Of a DNA stretch of 64,000 nucleotides, positions 9,476-17,580 are shown piece by piece; the first letter of the stretch is position 1; every line of letters starts with the position of its first letter. The position numbers and the translations under genes were made by a program. Under the pieces are notes generated by a model. It made no database searches. It saw only the letters and a program-made list of their open reading frames with translations, and was not told the DNA's origin. This stretch comes from Deltaproteobacteria bacterium (GTDB lineage: Bacteria > Myxococcota > UBA727 > VGSZ01): NCBI GenBank assembly GCA_016177705.1, contig JACOUT010000020.1:1-64000 (forward strand). The letters run 5' to 3'.

Positions 9476-10303
9476 ATGAGCCTGCACAACCTCGCCGCTT
9501 TCGACACCACGGTCGACGACCACATCGCCGTCGTCACCCTCAAGGGCCCCGGCAAGGGCAACTCCATGGGTCCCGACTTCTGGCGCGAGTGCCCCAAGCT
9601 GTTCGAGGCGCTCGACCGCGATGACGCGGTGCGGGTGGTGCTGCTGCGCGGCGCCGGATCGTCGTTTTGCTACGGGCTCGATCTGCTCGCCATGGCCGGC
9701 AACATCGCCCCGCTGGTGGGCGCCGGCGCCGGTGTCGCTGAGCGTGCGCGCTTGTTCAGCGTCATTGAGGAGATGCAGCGCGCGCTGCATGCGGTCTTTC
9801 GCTGCAGGAAGCCCGTGATCGCCGCAGTGCACGGCTGGTGCATCGGCGGCGGCCTCGACCTGGTTGCCGCCGCCGACGTGCGCGTGTGCTCGGCGGGCGC
9901 GCGTTTCTCGCTGCGCGAGGTCAAGGTCGCCATGGTGGCGGACGTCGGCAGCCTGCAACTGTTGCCGCACGTCATCGGCGACGCCGCCACGCGCGAGCTG
10001 GCGCTGACTGGCGCGGACGTCGACGCCGCGCGCGCTCTCGCGCTCGGGCTGGTGTCGCAGGTCTTCCCCGACGACGACGCGCTGTTCGCCGGCGCGCAGA
10101 CGCTCGCCCGCCAGATCGCCGACAACCCGCCGCTGGTGGCGCAGGGCATCAAGCAGGTGATGAACCGACGCATCGAGGCCGAGCTGCTGGTCGGGTTGCG
10201 CACGGTCGCGACCTGGAACGCGGCCTTCCTCGGCTCGGAGGACTTGACCGAGGCGATCGCGGCGTTCGCCGAGAAGCGCGCGGCGCGCTTCTCGGGGCGG
10301 TGA
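9476..10303 (+). CDS. Crotonase family, delta(3,5)-delta(2,4)-dienoyl-CoA isomerase-like
   Basis: 275 residues with a GGAGG ribosome site. It is a crotonase fold enzyme: CoA-binding strand ending in GAGSSFCYGLDL, the oxyanion hole Gly region AAVHGWCIGGGLDLV at 117-130 and a C-terminal helical part. Asp128, Glu148 and Asp156 have the same spacing (20 and 8 residues) as the catalytic Asp176/Glu196/Asp204 of mammalian ECH1, and the context VADVGSLQLLPHVIG matches that branch. I therefore favour dienoyl-CoA isomerase, which shifts double bonds during oxidation of odd-position unsaturated fatty acids, over plain enoyl-CoA hydratase. A 2,4-dienoyl-CoA reductase-like gene lies at 18925. Confidence 0.85.
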   Translation: MSLHNLAAFDTTVDDHIAVVTLKGPGKGNSMGPDFWRECPKLFEALDRDDAVRVVLLRGAGSSFCYGLDLLAMAGNIAPLVGAGAGVAERARLFSVIEEMQRALHAVFRCRKPVIAAVHGWCIGGGLDLVAAADVRVCSAGARFSLREVKVAMVADVGSLQLLPHVIGDAATRELALTGADVDAARALALGLVSQVFPDDDALFAGAQTLARQIADNPPLVAQGIKQVMNRRIEAELLVGLRTVATWNAAFLGSEDLTEAIAAFAEKRAARFSGR

Positions 10304-10368
10304 TCTCGGGCACAGCCGCGCGCACCGCCTAGGCCCGTGACCGTACCTCCCGTGCTACAGGTGCGCGC

Positions 10369-11223
10369 ATGAAGCGCCACCTCCCCAACCTCCTCGTCCT
10401 TTGCTCCCTCGCTGCCCTGCTCGGCGTCGCCTGCCCGCCAGCAGGAGAAGGCGAGGGCGAAGGTGAGGGCGAAGGCGAAGGCGAAGGTGAGGGCGAGGGC
10501 GAAGGTGAAGGTGAGGGCGAAGGTGAAGGTGAGGGCGAGCCCACGATCACGTTCTGCCAGGTGGAGTGCGCCAACGACGCCGCGTGTACCACCGGCTTCG
10601 TGTGCGACGCGCAGACCAGCTCCTGCGTGTTCAAGCCGATGTGTGAAGACGACGGCGTGGACGAGGGCGACGAGTGCCTCATCACCCTGAGCGGATGGGC
10701 CTACGTGCCGTGCGACGCCGACGCCGACTGCTACGGTGGCTACGGCATCTGTGTCGACCTCGACGGCAGCGGGCCGGCCACCGCCGGCGGCTGCGCGCTC
10801 GACCCCTCGTCCGTCACCGGCCCGTGCGCCAGCCCGAGCGTGGCGGTCGACGCCGTCGACCTCGCCGGCGCGGCGGTCAGCGTGTGCGGCAACCCGAACG
10901 GTATCTGCACGTCAATGGGCATCTGCACCACCACCGAGGTTTCGACCGACTGCAACGACAACGCGGCGCTGTGCATGGCCGGCTGGGTGTGCAACGCCGA
11001 CGGCACCTGTAGCTGCGACGGCGACGGCGACTGCATGGGCATCAACGCCGGCTTCGTGTGCAGCGCGGGACGCTGCATCTGCGACGACGACGCGGACTGC
11101 GCAGCCAGCGCCACCGGCGACGCGTGCCTGCAGGGCGCGTGTAGCTGCGCCAATGACGGTGACTGCGACGGCGCCCAGACGTGCAGCGCGCTCGGCAGCT
11201 ACGATCCGGGCGACGTCGACTGA
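10369..11223 (+). CDS. Cysteine-rich lipoprotein with (Gly-Glu)16 linker
   Basis: 284 residues. A lipoprotein signal peptide ends in LGVAC (Cys about 22). Residues 26-57 are 16 uninterrupted Gly-Glu pairs, an acidic flexible linker of a type common on surface lipoproteins of Myxococcota. The rest is rich in Cys and Asp with repeated units such as CSCDGDGDCMG, CICDDDADCAAS and CSCANDGDCDG, resembling short EGF-like or calcium-binding disulphide knots. It is probably displayed on the cell surface. The function is unknown. It follows the isomerase gene by 65 bases and may have its own promoter (CGTGCTACAG at 10351-10360). Confidence 0.82.
   Translation: MKRHLPNLLVLCSLAALLGVACPPAGEGEGEGEGEGEGEGEGEGEGEGEGEGEGEGEPTITFCQVECANDAACTTGFVCDAQTSSCVFKPMCEDDGVDEGDECLITLSGWAYVPCDADADCYGGYGICVDLDGSGPATAGGCALDPSSVTGPCASPSVAVDAVDLAGAAVSVCGNPNGICTSMGICTTTEVSTDCNDNAALCMAGWVCNADGTCSCDGDGDCMGINAGFVCSAGRCICDDDADCAASATGDACLQGACSCANDGDCDGAQTCSALGSYDPGDVD
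10444..10539 (+). repeat. Hexanucleotide repeat encoding 16 Gly-Glu pairs
   Basis: Ninety-six bases of GGNGAR units in frame, varying only at third codon positions. The codon-level variation shows it is not a recent slippage product, although expansion or contraction would stay in frame. It encodes the linker of the lipoprotein at 10369-11223. Confidence 0.95.
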
Positions 11224-11270
11224 TCGCGGCGTCGGTCGCCTCGCGGTGCCACGCACGCTATACGCACCTG

Positions 11271-11861
11271 GTGCACGCGTCCTGGCATTCCCTGGTGGTT
11301 GTGGTCGCTAGCGTGGCCTGCGCGGCGCCAGCGCCCGACGACCGCGCCGTCGACGCGACCCCCGCGAAACGTGCCGAGCACGCACGCGTCATCGACCCGA
11401 CGACAAGCGAGGCGACGCCGCCCGGCTTCTTCGAGCAGCGGGGCACCGTCACCGTCGCGACCCCGGCCGGCGCGCTGCGCTTCCCGGTCGAGCTCGCGCT
11501 CTCGGACGGCGAGCGCCAGCGTGGGCTGATGTTCCGCGAGCGCCTCGACGCCGACGCCGGCATGCTGTTCGTCTTCGAGCGCACCAAGGTGCAGTCGTTC
11601 TGGATGAAGAACACCAGGCTACCGCTCGACATGATCTTCATCGACGACGACGGCACCATCGCCGGCATCGTCGAGGACGCCGAACCGCTCACCACCATCT
11701 CGCGCCGGGTGCCAAAGCCGAGCCGCTACGTGCTCGAGCTGATGGCGGGCAGCGCGCGCGCGCGCGGGCTCGCCGTCGGGCAGCGCGTCACCTTCGAGGG
11801 CGTGCCACCGTCCCTGGTAAGCCCTGCCCTGCTACCCGCTGCCCCGGGGTCACCGCCATGA
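11271..11861 (+). CDS. DUF192 family protein, predicted lipoprotein
   Basis: 196 residues if started at the GTG at 11271, which gives a short signal peptide with lipobox ASVAC; reading further upstream in frame gives an Arg-rich extension overlapping the previous gene and is rejected. The C-terminal 120 residues are the DUF192 domain: SDGERQRGLMFRERL, GMLFVFERTKVQSFWMKNTR, PLDMIFIDDDGTI and a late VLELMAGSARARGL. DUF192 proteins are small beta-barrel proteins of unknown function, often periplasmic. The stop overlaps the gamma carbonic anhydrase start by four bases, so these two are co-translated. Confidence 0.83.
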   Translation: MHASWHSLVVVVASVACAAPAPDDRAVDATPAKRAEHARVIDPTTSEATPPGFFEQRGTVTVATPAGALRFPVELALSDGERQRGLMFRERLDADAGMLFVFERTKVQSFWMKNTRLPLDMIFIDDDGTIAGIVEDAEPLTTISRRVPKPSRYVLELMAGSARARGLAVGQRVTFEGVPPSLVSPALLPAAPGSPP

Positions 11862-12397
11862 CCATTCATCCCTTCGACGGCTTCGCGCCCGCCATCCACC
11901 CCGACGCCTTCGTGCACCCGGACGCGACCGTCATCGGGCACGTCGCCGTCGGCGCGCGCTCGAGCATCTGGCCGGGCGCGGTGCTGCGCGGCGACATGCA
12001 CAGCCGCATCATCATCGGCGACGAGACCTCGGTGCAGGACGGCAGCGTGGTGCACCTCACCGAGGACCTGAGCGAGGCCGTGGTCGGTCACCGCTGCACC
12101 ATCGGCCATCGCGTGATCCTGCACGGCTGCACCGTCGAGGACGAGTGTCTGATCGGCATGGGCGCCATCATCCTCGACAACGCGCGCATCGGCACCGGCT
12201 CGCTGGTGGGCGCGGGCGCGCTCGTCACCGGCGGCACCGTCGTCCCGCCGCACAGTCTGGTCGTGGGCTCGCCCGCCAAGGTGCTGCGCCCGGTCAGCGC
12301 CAAGGAGCGCGCGCTCATCGACAAGGGCTGGACCAACTACGTCGCCACATCGAGGCGCTACCTCGAGGAGCTGCAGCGGACTGCCACCTCGAGGTGA
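11858..12397 (+). CDS. Gamma-class carbonic anhydrase family protein
   Basis: 179 residues, normal length for the YrdA/CaiE/gamma-CA group. Left-handed beta-helix hexapeptide repeats run from about residue 15 to 150 (TVIGHVAVGARSSIWPGAVL, then RIIIGDETSVQDGSVVH), ending with a C-terminal helix. The three zinc ligands are in place: His66, His84 and His89. It may hydrate CO2 in the cytoplasm, though many stand-alone members have little activity. It is coupled by a four-base overlap to the DUF192 gene, an unusual partner, so a common function cannot be named. A 73-base gap follows before the partner-switching genes. Confidence 0.9.
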   Translation: MTIHPFDGFAPAIHPDAFVHPDATVIGHVAVGARSSIWPGAVLRGDMHSRIIIGDETSVQDGSVVHLTEDLSEAVVGHRCTIGHRVILHGCTVEDECLIGMGAIILDNARIGTGSLVGAGALVTGGTVVPPHSLVVGSPAKVLRPVSAKERALIDKGWTNYVATSRRYLEELQRTATSR

Positions 12398-12470
12398 CTC
12401 GGTGGGGCGCTTTGCTTCCGCCGGCGCGGCCGATCTGGCAGCCTCGGGTGGCCGAACCATGGGAACAGCC

Positions 12471-12971
12471 ATGACGCTCAACGTCGACATCGAGCCGATC
12501 TGGTCGGAGATCGACGCGCTCGGGCACCGTGCGCGGACCTACCTGGAGGCGCAAGGCCTCGAGCGCCACACCGTCGACGCGCTCACCATGGTGCTGCGTG
12601 AGCTCGCCGAGAACGCCACCAAATACGGCGTGTTCGACGGCGGCGGGCGCATCGCGGTCTCCTTGCAGGTGACCCCGCGCGACGTCGTCATCGAGGTGCG
12701 CAACCCGGTCGGCGAAGGCAACGACGAGCACCTGCGGCGCCTCGACCGCATGATCCAGCGCATCCGCGGCTACCAGGATCCATTCGAGGTCTATTTCGAC
12801 CGCCTGCGCGAGGTCTCGGGTCAGCGGCTCGACTCGAGGGAGTCGGGCCTCGGCCTGGTGCGCATCGCCTACGAGGGGCAATCGGTGCTCGATTTCTACG
12901 TCGACGACCATGACACGCTCGCGGTCTCGGCGATGTTTCGACGACCTGGGAAGGATGATCATGCCAACTGA
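12471..12971 (+). CDS. GHKL ATPase, anti-sigma-factor/SiaB-type kinase
   Basis: 166 residues from the ATG at 12471, preceded by GGGAA; an ATG at 12459 is possible. The N-box RELAENATKYGVFD and the G-box ESGLGLVRIAYEG define a histidine-kinase-like ATPase without receiver or sensor domains, like anti-sigma kinases (SpoIIAB, RsbW) and SiaB. It should phosphorylate the small antagonist encoded next to it, whose gene it overlaps by 11 bases. First gene of a four-gene unit ending in a SpoIIE-type phosphatase. No sigma factor is encoded nearby, so the switch probably controls the methyltransferase or a distant target. Confidence 0.85.
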   Translation: MTLNVDIEPIWSEIDALGHRARTYLEAQGLERHTVDALTMVLRELAENATKYGVFDGGGRIAVSLQVTPRDVVIEVRNPVGEGNDEHLRRLDRMIQRIRGYQDPFEVYFDRLREVSGQRLDSRESGLGLVRIAYEGQSVLDFYVDDHDTLAVSAMFRRPGKDDHAN

Positions 12972-13329
12972 GCAGTTCGAGGACGGCAGCCTGAAGCTCA
13001 CGCTCGACGACAACGGCGGGATCCTCACGCTCGTGTGGCAGGGCCGAAGCGTCGCGCGCGAGCCCGGGCTGTTCCTGTTGCCCATACTGACGCGGCTGAT
13101 CGAACGCGGCGAGAAGGACAAGAAGCGGATCGTGCTCGACTTCCGCAAGCTCGAGTACCTCAACTCCTCCACCGTCACGCCCATCATCCGCGTCCTCGAG
13201 CAGGCCAAGCGCGGCACGGCCATGGTCTCCGTCATCTACGACGCCGAGCTGAAATGGCAGGCGTTGAGCTTCTCCGCGCTCTACTTGTTCCAGAGCCTCG
13301 ACGGTCGCGTCACGGTGGAGTCGCGCTGA
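12961..13329 (+). CDS. SiaC/STAS-like phosphorylatable antagonist protein
   Basis: 122 residues from the ATG at 12961, with GGAAGG seven bases upstream and inside the end of the kinase gene. The protein has a beta-alpha fold with KRIVLDFRKLEYLNSSTVTP at about 56-74. The Ser69-Ser70-Thr71 cluster sits where SiaC (DUF1987) and STAS antagonists carry the phosphorylated residue. In partner switches the kinase phosphorylates this protein, the PP2C phosphatase reverses it, and only one form binds the target. The next gene starts two bases after its stop. SiaC-like is preferred over classical SpoIIAA-type STAS because of the LEYLNSST motif, but this needs profile comparison. Confidence 0.78.
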   Translation: MPTEQFEDGSLKLTLDDNGGILTLVWQGRSVAREPGLFLLPILTRLIERGEKDKKRIVLDFRKLEYLNSSTVTPIIRVLEQAKRGTAMVSVIYDAELKWQALSFSALYLFQSLDGRVTVESR

Positions 13330-13330
13330 C

Positions 13331-14782
13331 GTGAACGTACCAGCGACGCTCGAGGTCCATCTGACGCCGACCGGTGACGCCGCCGGTACCACGGTGCTGT
13401 CGGTGGTGGGCGCGCTGCCCCACTCGCTGTTGGTCGGGCCGCCGGCCGGCGCCGCCGCGCTCGCACCGTCCGACTGGGCGCGCGCCGTCATCGTCGGCGG
13501 CGAGAACCAGATCGACCTCGGCGGCGTACGTTACCTTCCGCACGTCGACGCGCCGCACCGCCGGGCCTCCGATCCGCCGCGGCCGCCCGGCGCCGGCCGC
13601 CTGGTGCCGCTCGGCTCGGTGATCGACTTTCGCGGCCTGCTCGACAAGGGCCTGGTGGTCCCGCTGGCGCAGCGCGCGCTCCAGTTGCCGCTGATCTTGC
13701 GGCGCAAGGACGCGGTCACGCCGCGCTTCCGCGAGTACACCAGCGACGTCGGCTACGACCTGCAGGTGTTTCGCAGCATGCTGGACGAGGTCGATCGCAA
13801 CCTGGTCGCCGACAGGGTCGCGGAGCCTCGGGACGTCGCCGAGCTGGTCCGCGGTGCCGCGCTCGACAGCCAGTGGCAGGCGTTCTGCGCGCTGTTCGAT
13901 CGCCGCTTGGTCGAGCTCGCCGATCTGGTCGGCGGCTTCGACAAGCACGAGCACGAGGTCCACGGCTTCTACTTCCGCAAGCACATGTGGGATCTCATCC
14001 TCTCCTCGCAGTTCCTCGCCCGCACCAACCTCAAGCCGCGCGGCTACGCCGGCGACTCCGAGATGATGCGCATGGTCTACGAGGACCGCTTCGTCGGCCC
14101 CACGGTGTTCGCGCGCTTCATGCACCGTCACCCGCTGCGCAGCGCTGCGGCGCAGGCGGTGCGCAACCGCCGCAGCCTGCTAGCGGGCATGATCCGCGGC
14201 CGCATCGACGCACAGGCGCCGAAAGGCGAGCGTCAGGCCGTGCGGGTGCTGTCGGTCGCCTGTGGACCGGCGCGCGAGCTCGGCGACATCGTGGCGGACG
14301 CCGGCGTGTCGTCACGCGTGCGCTTCACGCTCCTCGATCAGGACGAGAGCGCGCTCGCCGAGGCGACTGCCGAAGTCGAAGCCGTCAAGGGTCGGACCGG
14401 CGCGACGCTCGACGTCCGCTATGTTCGCGAGTCGGTGCGCACCATGCTGCGCATCCACGACCTGCGCGGCCTGTGGGGCAGCTTCGATTTCGTCTACTCG
14501 ATGGGCTTGTTCGACTATCTGACGGCGCCGGTGGCGCGTGCCGTGTTGGCGCGCCTCTATCAGTTGCTCGATGACGGCGGTGAGCTGATCGTCGGGAATT
14601 TTCACATCTCCAACCAGACGCGCGTATACATGGACTACTGGATGGACTGGGTGCTGTTCTACCGGACCGAGCGGGAGATGCTCGAGTTGGCCGCGGACCT
14701 GCCGGGCGCCAAGGCATCCGTCATGTTTGAAGAGACCGGCAGCCAGTTGTTCCTGCGGGTGGAGAAGAGGTCGACTGGCTGA
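13331..14782 (+). CDS. PhcB-like SAM-dependent methyltransferase with N-terminal extension
   Basis: 483 residues from a GTG at 13331, one base after the antagonist stop. Residues 1-145 are a poorly recognised strand-rich domain that may be PilZ-like. Residues 170-300 carry LKPRGYAGDSEMMRMVYEDR and AVRNRR, hallmarks of the family annotated as extracellular-factor 3-hydroxypalmitate methyl ester synthesis (PhcB). Residues 305-480 are a class I methyltransferase, with SAM motif I SVACGPA at 308-314 and FDFVYSMGLFDYL. It ends in TGATG with the phosphatase. Its place inside a partner-switching operon suggests it is the regulated output, perhaps making a fatty acid methyl ester signal. Confidence 0.82.
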   Translation: MNVPATLEVHLTPTGDAAGTTVLSVVGALPHSLLVGPPAGAAALAPSDWARAVIVGGENQIDLGGVRYLPHVDAPHRRASDPPRPPGAGRLVPLGSVIDFRGLLDKGLVVPLAQRALQLPLILRRKDAVTPRFREYTSDVGYDLQVFRSMLDEVDRNLVADRVAEPRDVAELVRGAALDSQWQAFCALFDRRLVELADLVGGFDKHEHEVHGFYFRKHMWDLILSSQFLARTNLKPRGYAGDSEMMRMVYEDRFVGPTVFARFMHRHPLRSAAAQAVRNRRSLLAGMIRGRIDAQAPKGERQAVRVLSVACGPARELGDIVADAGVSSRVRFTLLDQDESALAEATAEVEAVKGRTGATLDVRYVRESVRTMLRIHDLRGLWGSFDFVYSMGLFDYLTAPVARAVLARLYQLLDDGGELIVGNFHISNQTRVYMDYWMDWVLFYRTEREMLELAADLPGAKASVMFEETGSQLFLRVEKRSTG

Positions 14783-16173
14783 TGACGACCGCGGCGACGA
14801 GCGAACGCAGCGAGCGCACCCAGGGGCATGCCGGCACCGGCACGGCCGCCGAGGCGGCCGCCACCAACCTCGACGACTACGTGGCGGCGCTCACGCACTC
14901 GTGGCTCAAGACCCTCACGACGCTCGGCTTCACGCTCATCCCCATCTTCTTCATCCTCGACGTCTTCATGATGCCGCGTGAGCTGCTGACACGCTTCGGC
15001 GTCTACCGCGGCGTCGCGGTCGCCATCGTGGTGGCGCAGTTCTTCGTCGTGCGGGCCACCGCGCCAAGTCGCAAGTCGGTGCTGCACGGCTACCTGTTCA
15101 CGCTGGTGGTGGGCGGCACCATCGCGCTCATGACCACCGACCTGGGGGGCTTCGACTCGACCTACTACGCCGGCCTCAACCTGGTGCTCATCGCCGTCAA
15201 CCTGCTGTTGCCGTGGGAGGCCATCCACTCGGCGATCAACAGCGCCATCATCATCGTGCTCTACCTGGTGATGAACCTGCTGCTGCTGCCCGACCAGACG
15301 CTGTCGTCGAGCATCGTGGTCAACAACCTCTACTTCCTGTGCTCGACCGCCGTCATCGCCGTCAGCATCAACTACGTGAAACAGAACCTGGTCAAACAGG
15401 AGTTCTTCCTGCGCGCCGACTTGAAGGCGGCGCGTGACGCGCTCTGGGGCGAGATGGAGGTCGCCAAGCACATCCAGACCGCGCTGCTGCCACGCGTGCA
15501 CCAATTGCCCGGCTACAGCGTGGCCGCGACCATGCTGCCGGCCGACGTCGTGGGTGGCGACTACTACGACATCATGACCACGCGGCACGGCGAGACCTGG
15601 CTCGCCATCGGCGACGTGTCGGGCCACGGCGTCGAGTCGGGACTGATCATGATGATGACGCAGACCAGCCTCGACACCGCCATCAATCAGGAGCCGAAGC
15701 TGCCGCCGTCGCGCGCGCTCGGGCGCGTCAACGACACCATCCGCCGCAACATCTCCCGCCTGGGCGCCGACCGTTACATGACCATCACCGCCCTGCGGGT
15801 CGACGGCGTCGACGTGACCTTCGCCGGCAAGCACCAGGATCTGCTGGTGTACCGGTCCGCACGCGGCGCCACCGAGGTGGTGCCGACCCAGGGCACGTGG
15901 ATCGGTTTGGTCGACGACCTCGAGCCCCACCTCAAGGACCAAACGCTGACCTTGGCCAAGGACGACGTGCTGCTGCTGTTCACCGATGGCATCACCGAGG
16001 CCATGAGCGCGGGCGGCGAGATGTTCGGCGAGGATCGGCTGCGGCAGGCGCTGACACGGTACGCGGCGCAGCCGGTGGAGCAACTGGTGGAGAGCATCAT
16101 GCGCGAAGTGCGCGATCACGCCGCGGCTCGCACGGACGACCTGACGGTCATCGCGCTCAAGCGGTTGCAGTGA
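14782..16173 (+). CDS. Membrane-bound SpoIIE-type PP2C phosphatase
   Basis: 463 residues. The first 45 are Thr/Ala-rich and cytoplasmic. Residues 48-205 hold about six hydrophobic helices with short loops, a likely membrane sensor. A short helix (ALWGEMEVAKHIQTALLPRV) joins it to the SpoIIE phosphatase domain, with all metal motifs present: VGGDYYDI, IGDVSGHGV, LLFTDGITEAM and ARTDDLTVI. It should dephosphorylate the SiaC-like antagonist, so it is the input arm of the switch. The start overlaps the methyltransferase stop by one base. It converges with mqo, leaving 15 bases. Confidence 0.9.
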   Translation: MTTAATSERSERTQGHAGTGTAAEAAATNLDDYVAALTHSWLKTLTTLGFTLIPIFFILDVFMMPRELLTRFGVYRGVAVAIVVAQFFVVRATAPSRKSVLHGYLFTLVVGGTIALMTTDLGGFDSTYYAGLNLVLIAVNLLLPWEAIHSAINSAIIIVLYLVMNLLLLPDQTLSSSIVVNNLYFLCSTAVIAVSINYVKQNLVKQEFFLRADLKAARDALWGEMEVAKHIQTALLPRVHQLPGYSVAATMLPADVVGGDYYDIMTTRHGETWLAIGDVSGHGVESGLIMMMTQTSLDTAINQEPKLPPSRALGRVNDTIRRNISRLGADRYMTITALRVDGVDVTFAGKHQDLLVYRSARGATEVVPTQGTWIGLVDDLEPHLKDQTLTLAKDDVLLLFTDGITEAMSAGGEMFGEDRLRQALTRYAAQPVEQLVESIMREVRDHAAARTDDLTVIALKRLQ

Positions 16174-16188
16174 CGTCGGGGTAACGCG

Positions 16189-17580
16189 TCACGATGGCCG
16201 CAGCCACGGCCGCGCCGGCGCGGGCCAGCGGCCCGGGAAGCAGCGCTCGATCACCTCGAGCATGATGGCGGCGGCGGTGGAGGCGCCGGGTGAAGCGCCG
16301 AGCAGCGCCGCCACGCTGCCGTCGGCGCTGGTGACCACCTCGGTGCCGAACTTCAGCTCGCCGCCGCCGCGGCCGTCGCTCTTGATGATCTGCACGCGCA
16401 GGCCCGCCACCAGCAGTTGCCAGTCGTCGGGCGTCGCGGTCGGGCAGTAGCGACGCAGCAGCTCGACCCGTTCGTCGTGCGACAGCAGCGCCTGCCCCAC
16501 CAGGTAGCGCGTCAGATCGAGGTTACCGACGCCGGCGGCGACGACGGGCAGGATGTTGTCGATGCCGATCGAACGCAGCAGGTCGAGCGGCGAGCCCTCT
16601 TTGAGGAAGCGCGTGGTGATGCCGGCATAGGGCCCGAACAAGAGCTCGTGCTTGCCCTCGATGAAGCGAGCATCCAGGTGCGGTACCGACATCGGCGGCG
16701 CCCCGACCGCGGCGCGTCCGTACACCTTGGCGTGGTGGCGCGCGATGACCGCGGGGCTGGTGCAGCGCAGCCATTGGCCGCTGACGGGGAAGGCGCCGTA
16801 GCCCTTCGCCTCTGGGATGCCGGTCTGTTCGAGCAGCGACAGCGTATAGCCGCCGGCGCCGATGAACAGGAAGCGCGCGCGCACGGCATGCTCACGCTTG
16901 CCGGCCAGGTCGCGCACCGCGATGCGCCAGGCGTCGCCGTCGCGCGCGACGTCGACGACCTCATGCGACAGCCGCACCTCGACGTCATCGTGCTTCGCGA
17001 GGGCGGCGATCATGCCGCGCGTGAGCGCGCCGAAGTCGACGTCGGTGCCGGCGGCCATGCGCGTGGCCGCCACCGGCACGCCGCGCTCGCGCCCCTCCAT
17101 CACCAGCGGCATCCACTCGGCGAGCTGTGCCGGATCCTCGCTCCACTCGAGCGCGGCGAACAGCGGCGACCGTACCAGCCCGGCGTGGCGCGCGCGCAAG
17201 AACGCGACGTCGCTGGCGCCCTGCACGAACGACAGGTGCGGCACCGTACGCACGAAGGTCCGGGCGGCGGGCAGGTCGCCGCGCTCGACCAGGGCGCGCC
17301 ACAGCTCGAGGCTGAGCGCGAACTGCGCGGCGATGTCGAGCGCCTTGGAGCAGTCGACGCTGCCGTCGTCGCGCTCGGGCGTGTAGTTCAGCTCGCAGTA
17401 GCCGGCGTGACCGGTGCCGGCGTTGTTCCAGGCGTCCGAGCTCTCGGCGGCGGCGTGATCGAGGCGTTCGAAGATCACCACGCGCAGGCGCCGGTCGAGC
17501 ATGCGCAGCAGCGTCGCAAGCGTGGCGCTCATGATGCCCGCGCCGATGAGCGCCACGTCGACGGTGGTGTTGCGCGTCAT
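16189..17580 (-). CDS. mqo: Malate:quinone oxidoreductase
   Basis: 463 residues, somewhat shorter than the usual 490-500. The FAD site VALIGAGIMSATLATLLRML is followed by SSDAWNNAGTGHAGYCELNY and PERDDGSVDCSKALDIAAQF, signatures of Mqo; GLVRSPLFAALEWSEDPAQL and FLFIGAGGYTLSLLEQTGIP agree. The enzyme oxidises malate to oxaloacetate at the inner membrane and feeds electrons to quinone. Its start overlaps the stop of the glycosyltransferase gene by four bases, an unexpected pairing for a TCA-cycle enzyme. Catalytic segments appear complete, so the short length reflects small loop losses and not truncation. Confidence 0.93.
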   Translation of the reverse strand: MTRNTTVDVALIGAGIMSATLATLLRMLDRRLRVVIFERLDHAAAESSDAWNNAGTGHAGYCELNYTPERDDGSVDCSKALDIAAQFALSLELWRALVERGDLPAARTFVRTVPHLSFVQGASDVAFLRARHAGLVRSPLFAALEWSEDPAQLAEWMPLVMEGRERGVPVAATRMAAGTDVDFGALTRGMIAALAKHDDVEVRLSHEVVDVARDGDAWRIAVRDLAGKREHAVRARFLFIGAGGYTLSLLEQTGIPEAKGYGAFPVSGQWLRCTSPAVIARHHAKVYGRAAVGAPPMSVPHLDARFIEGKHELLFGPYAGITTRFLKEGSPLDLLRSIGIDNILPVVAAGVGNLDLTRYLVGQALLSHDERVELLRRYCPTATPDDWQLLVAGLRVQIIKSDGRGGGELKFGTEVVTSADGSVAALLGASPGASTAAAIMLEVIERCFPGRWPAPARPWLRPS

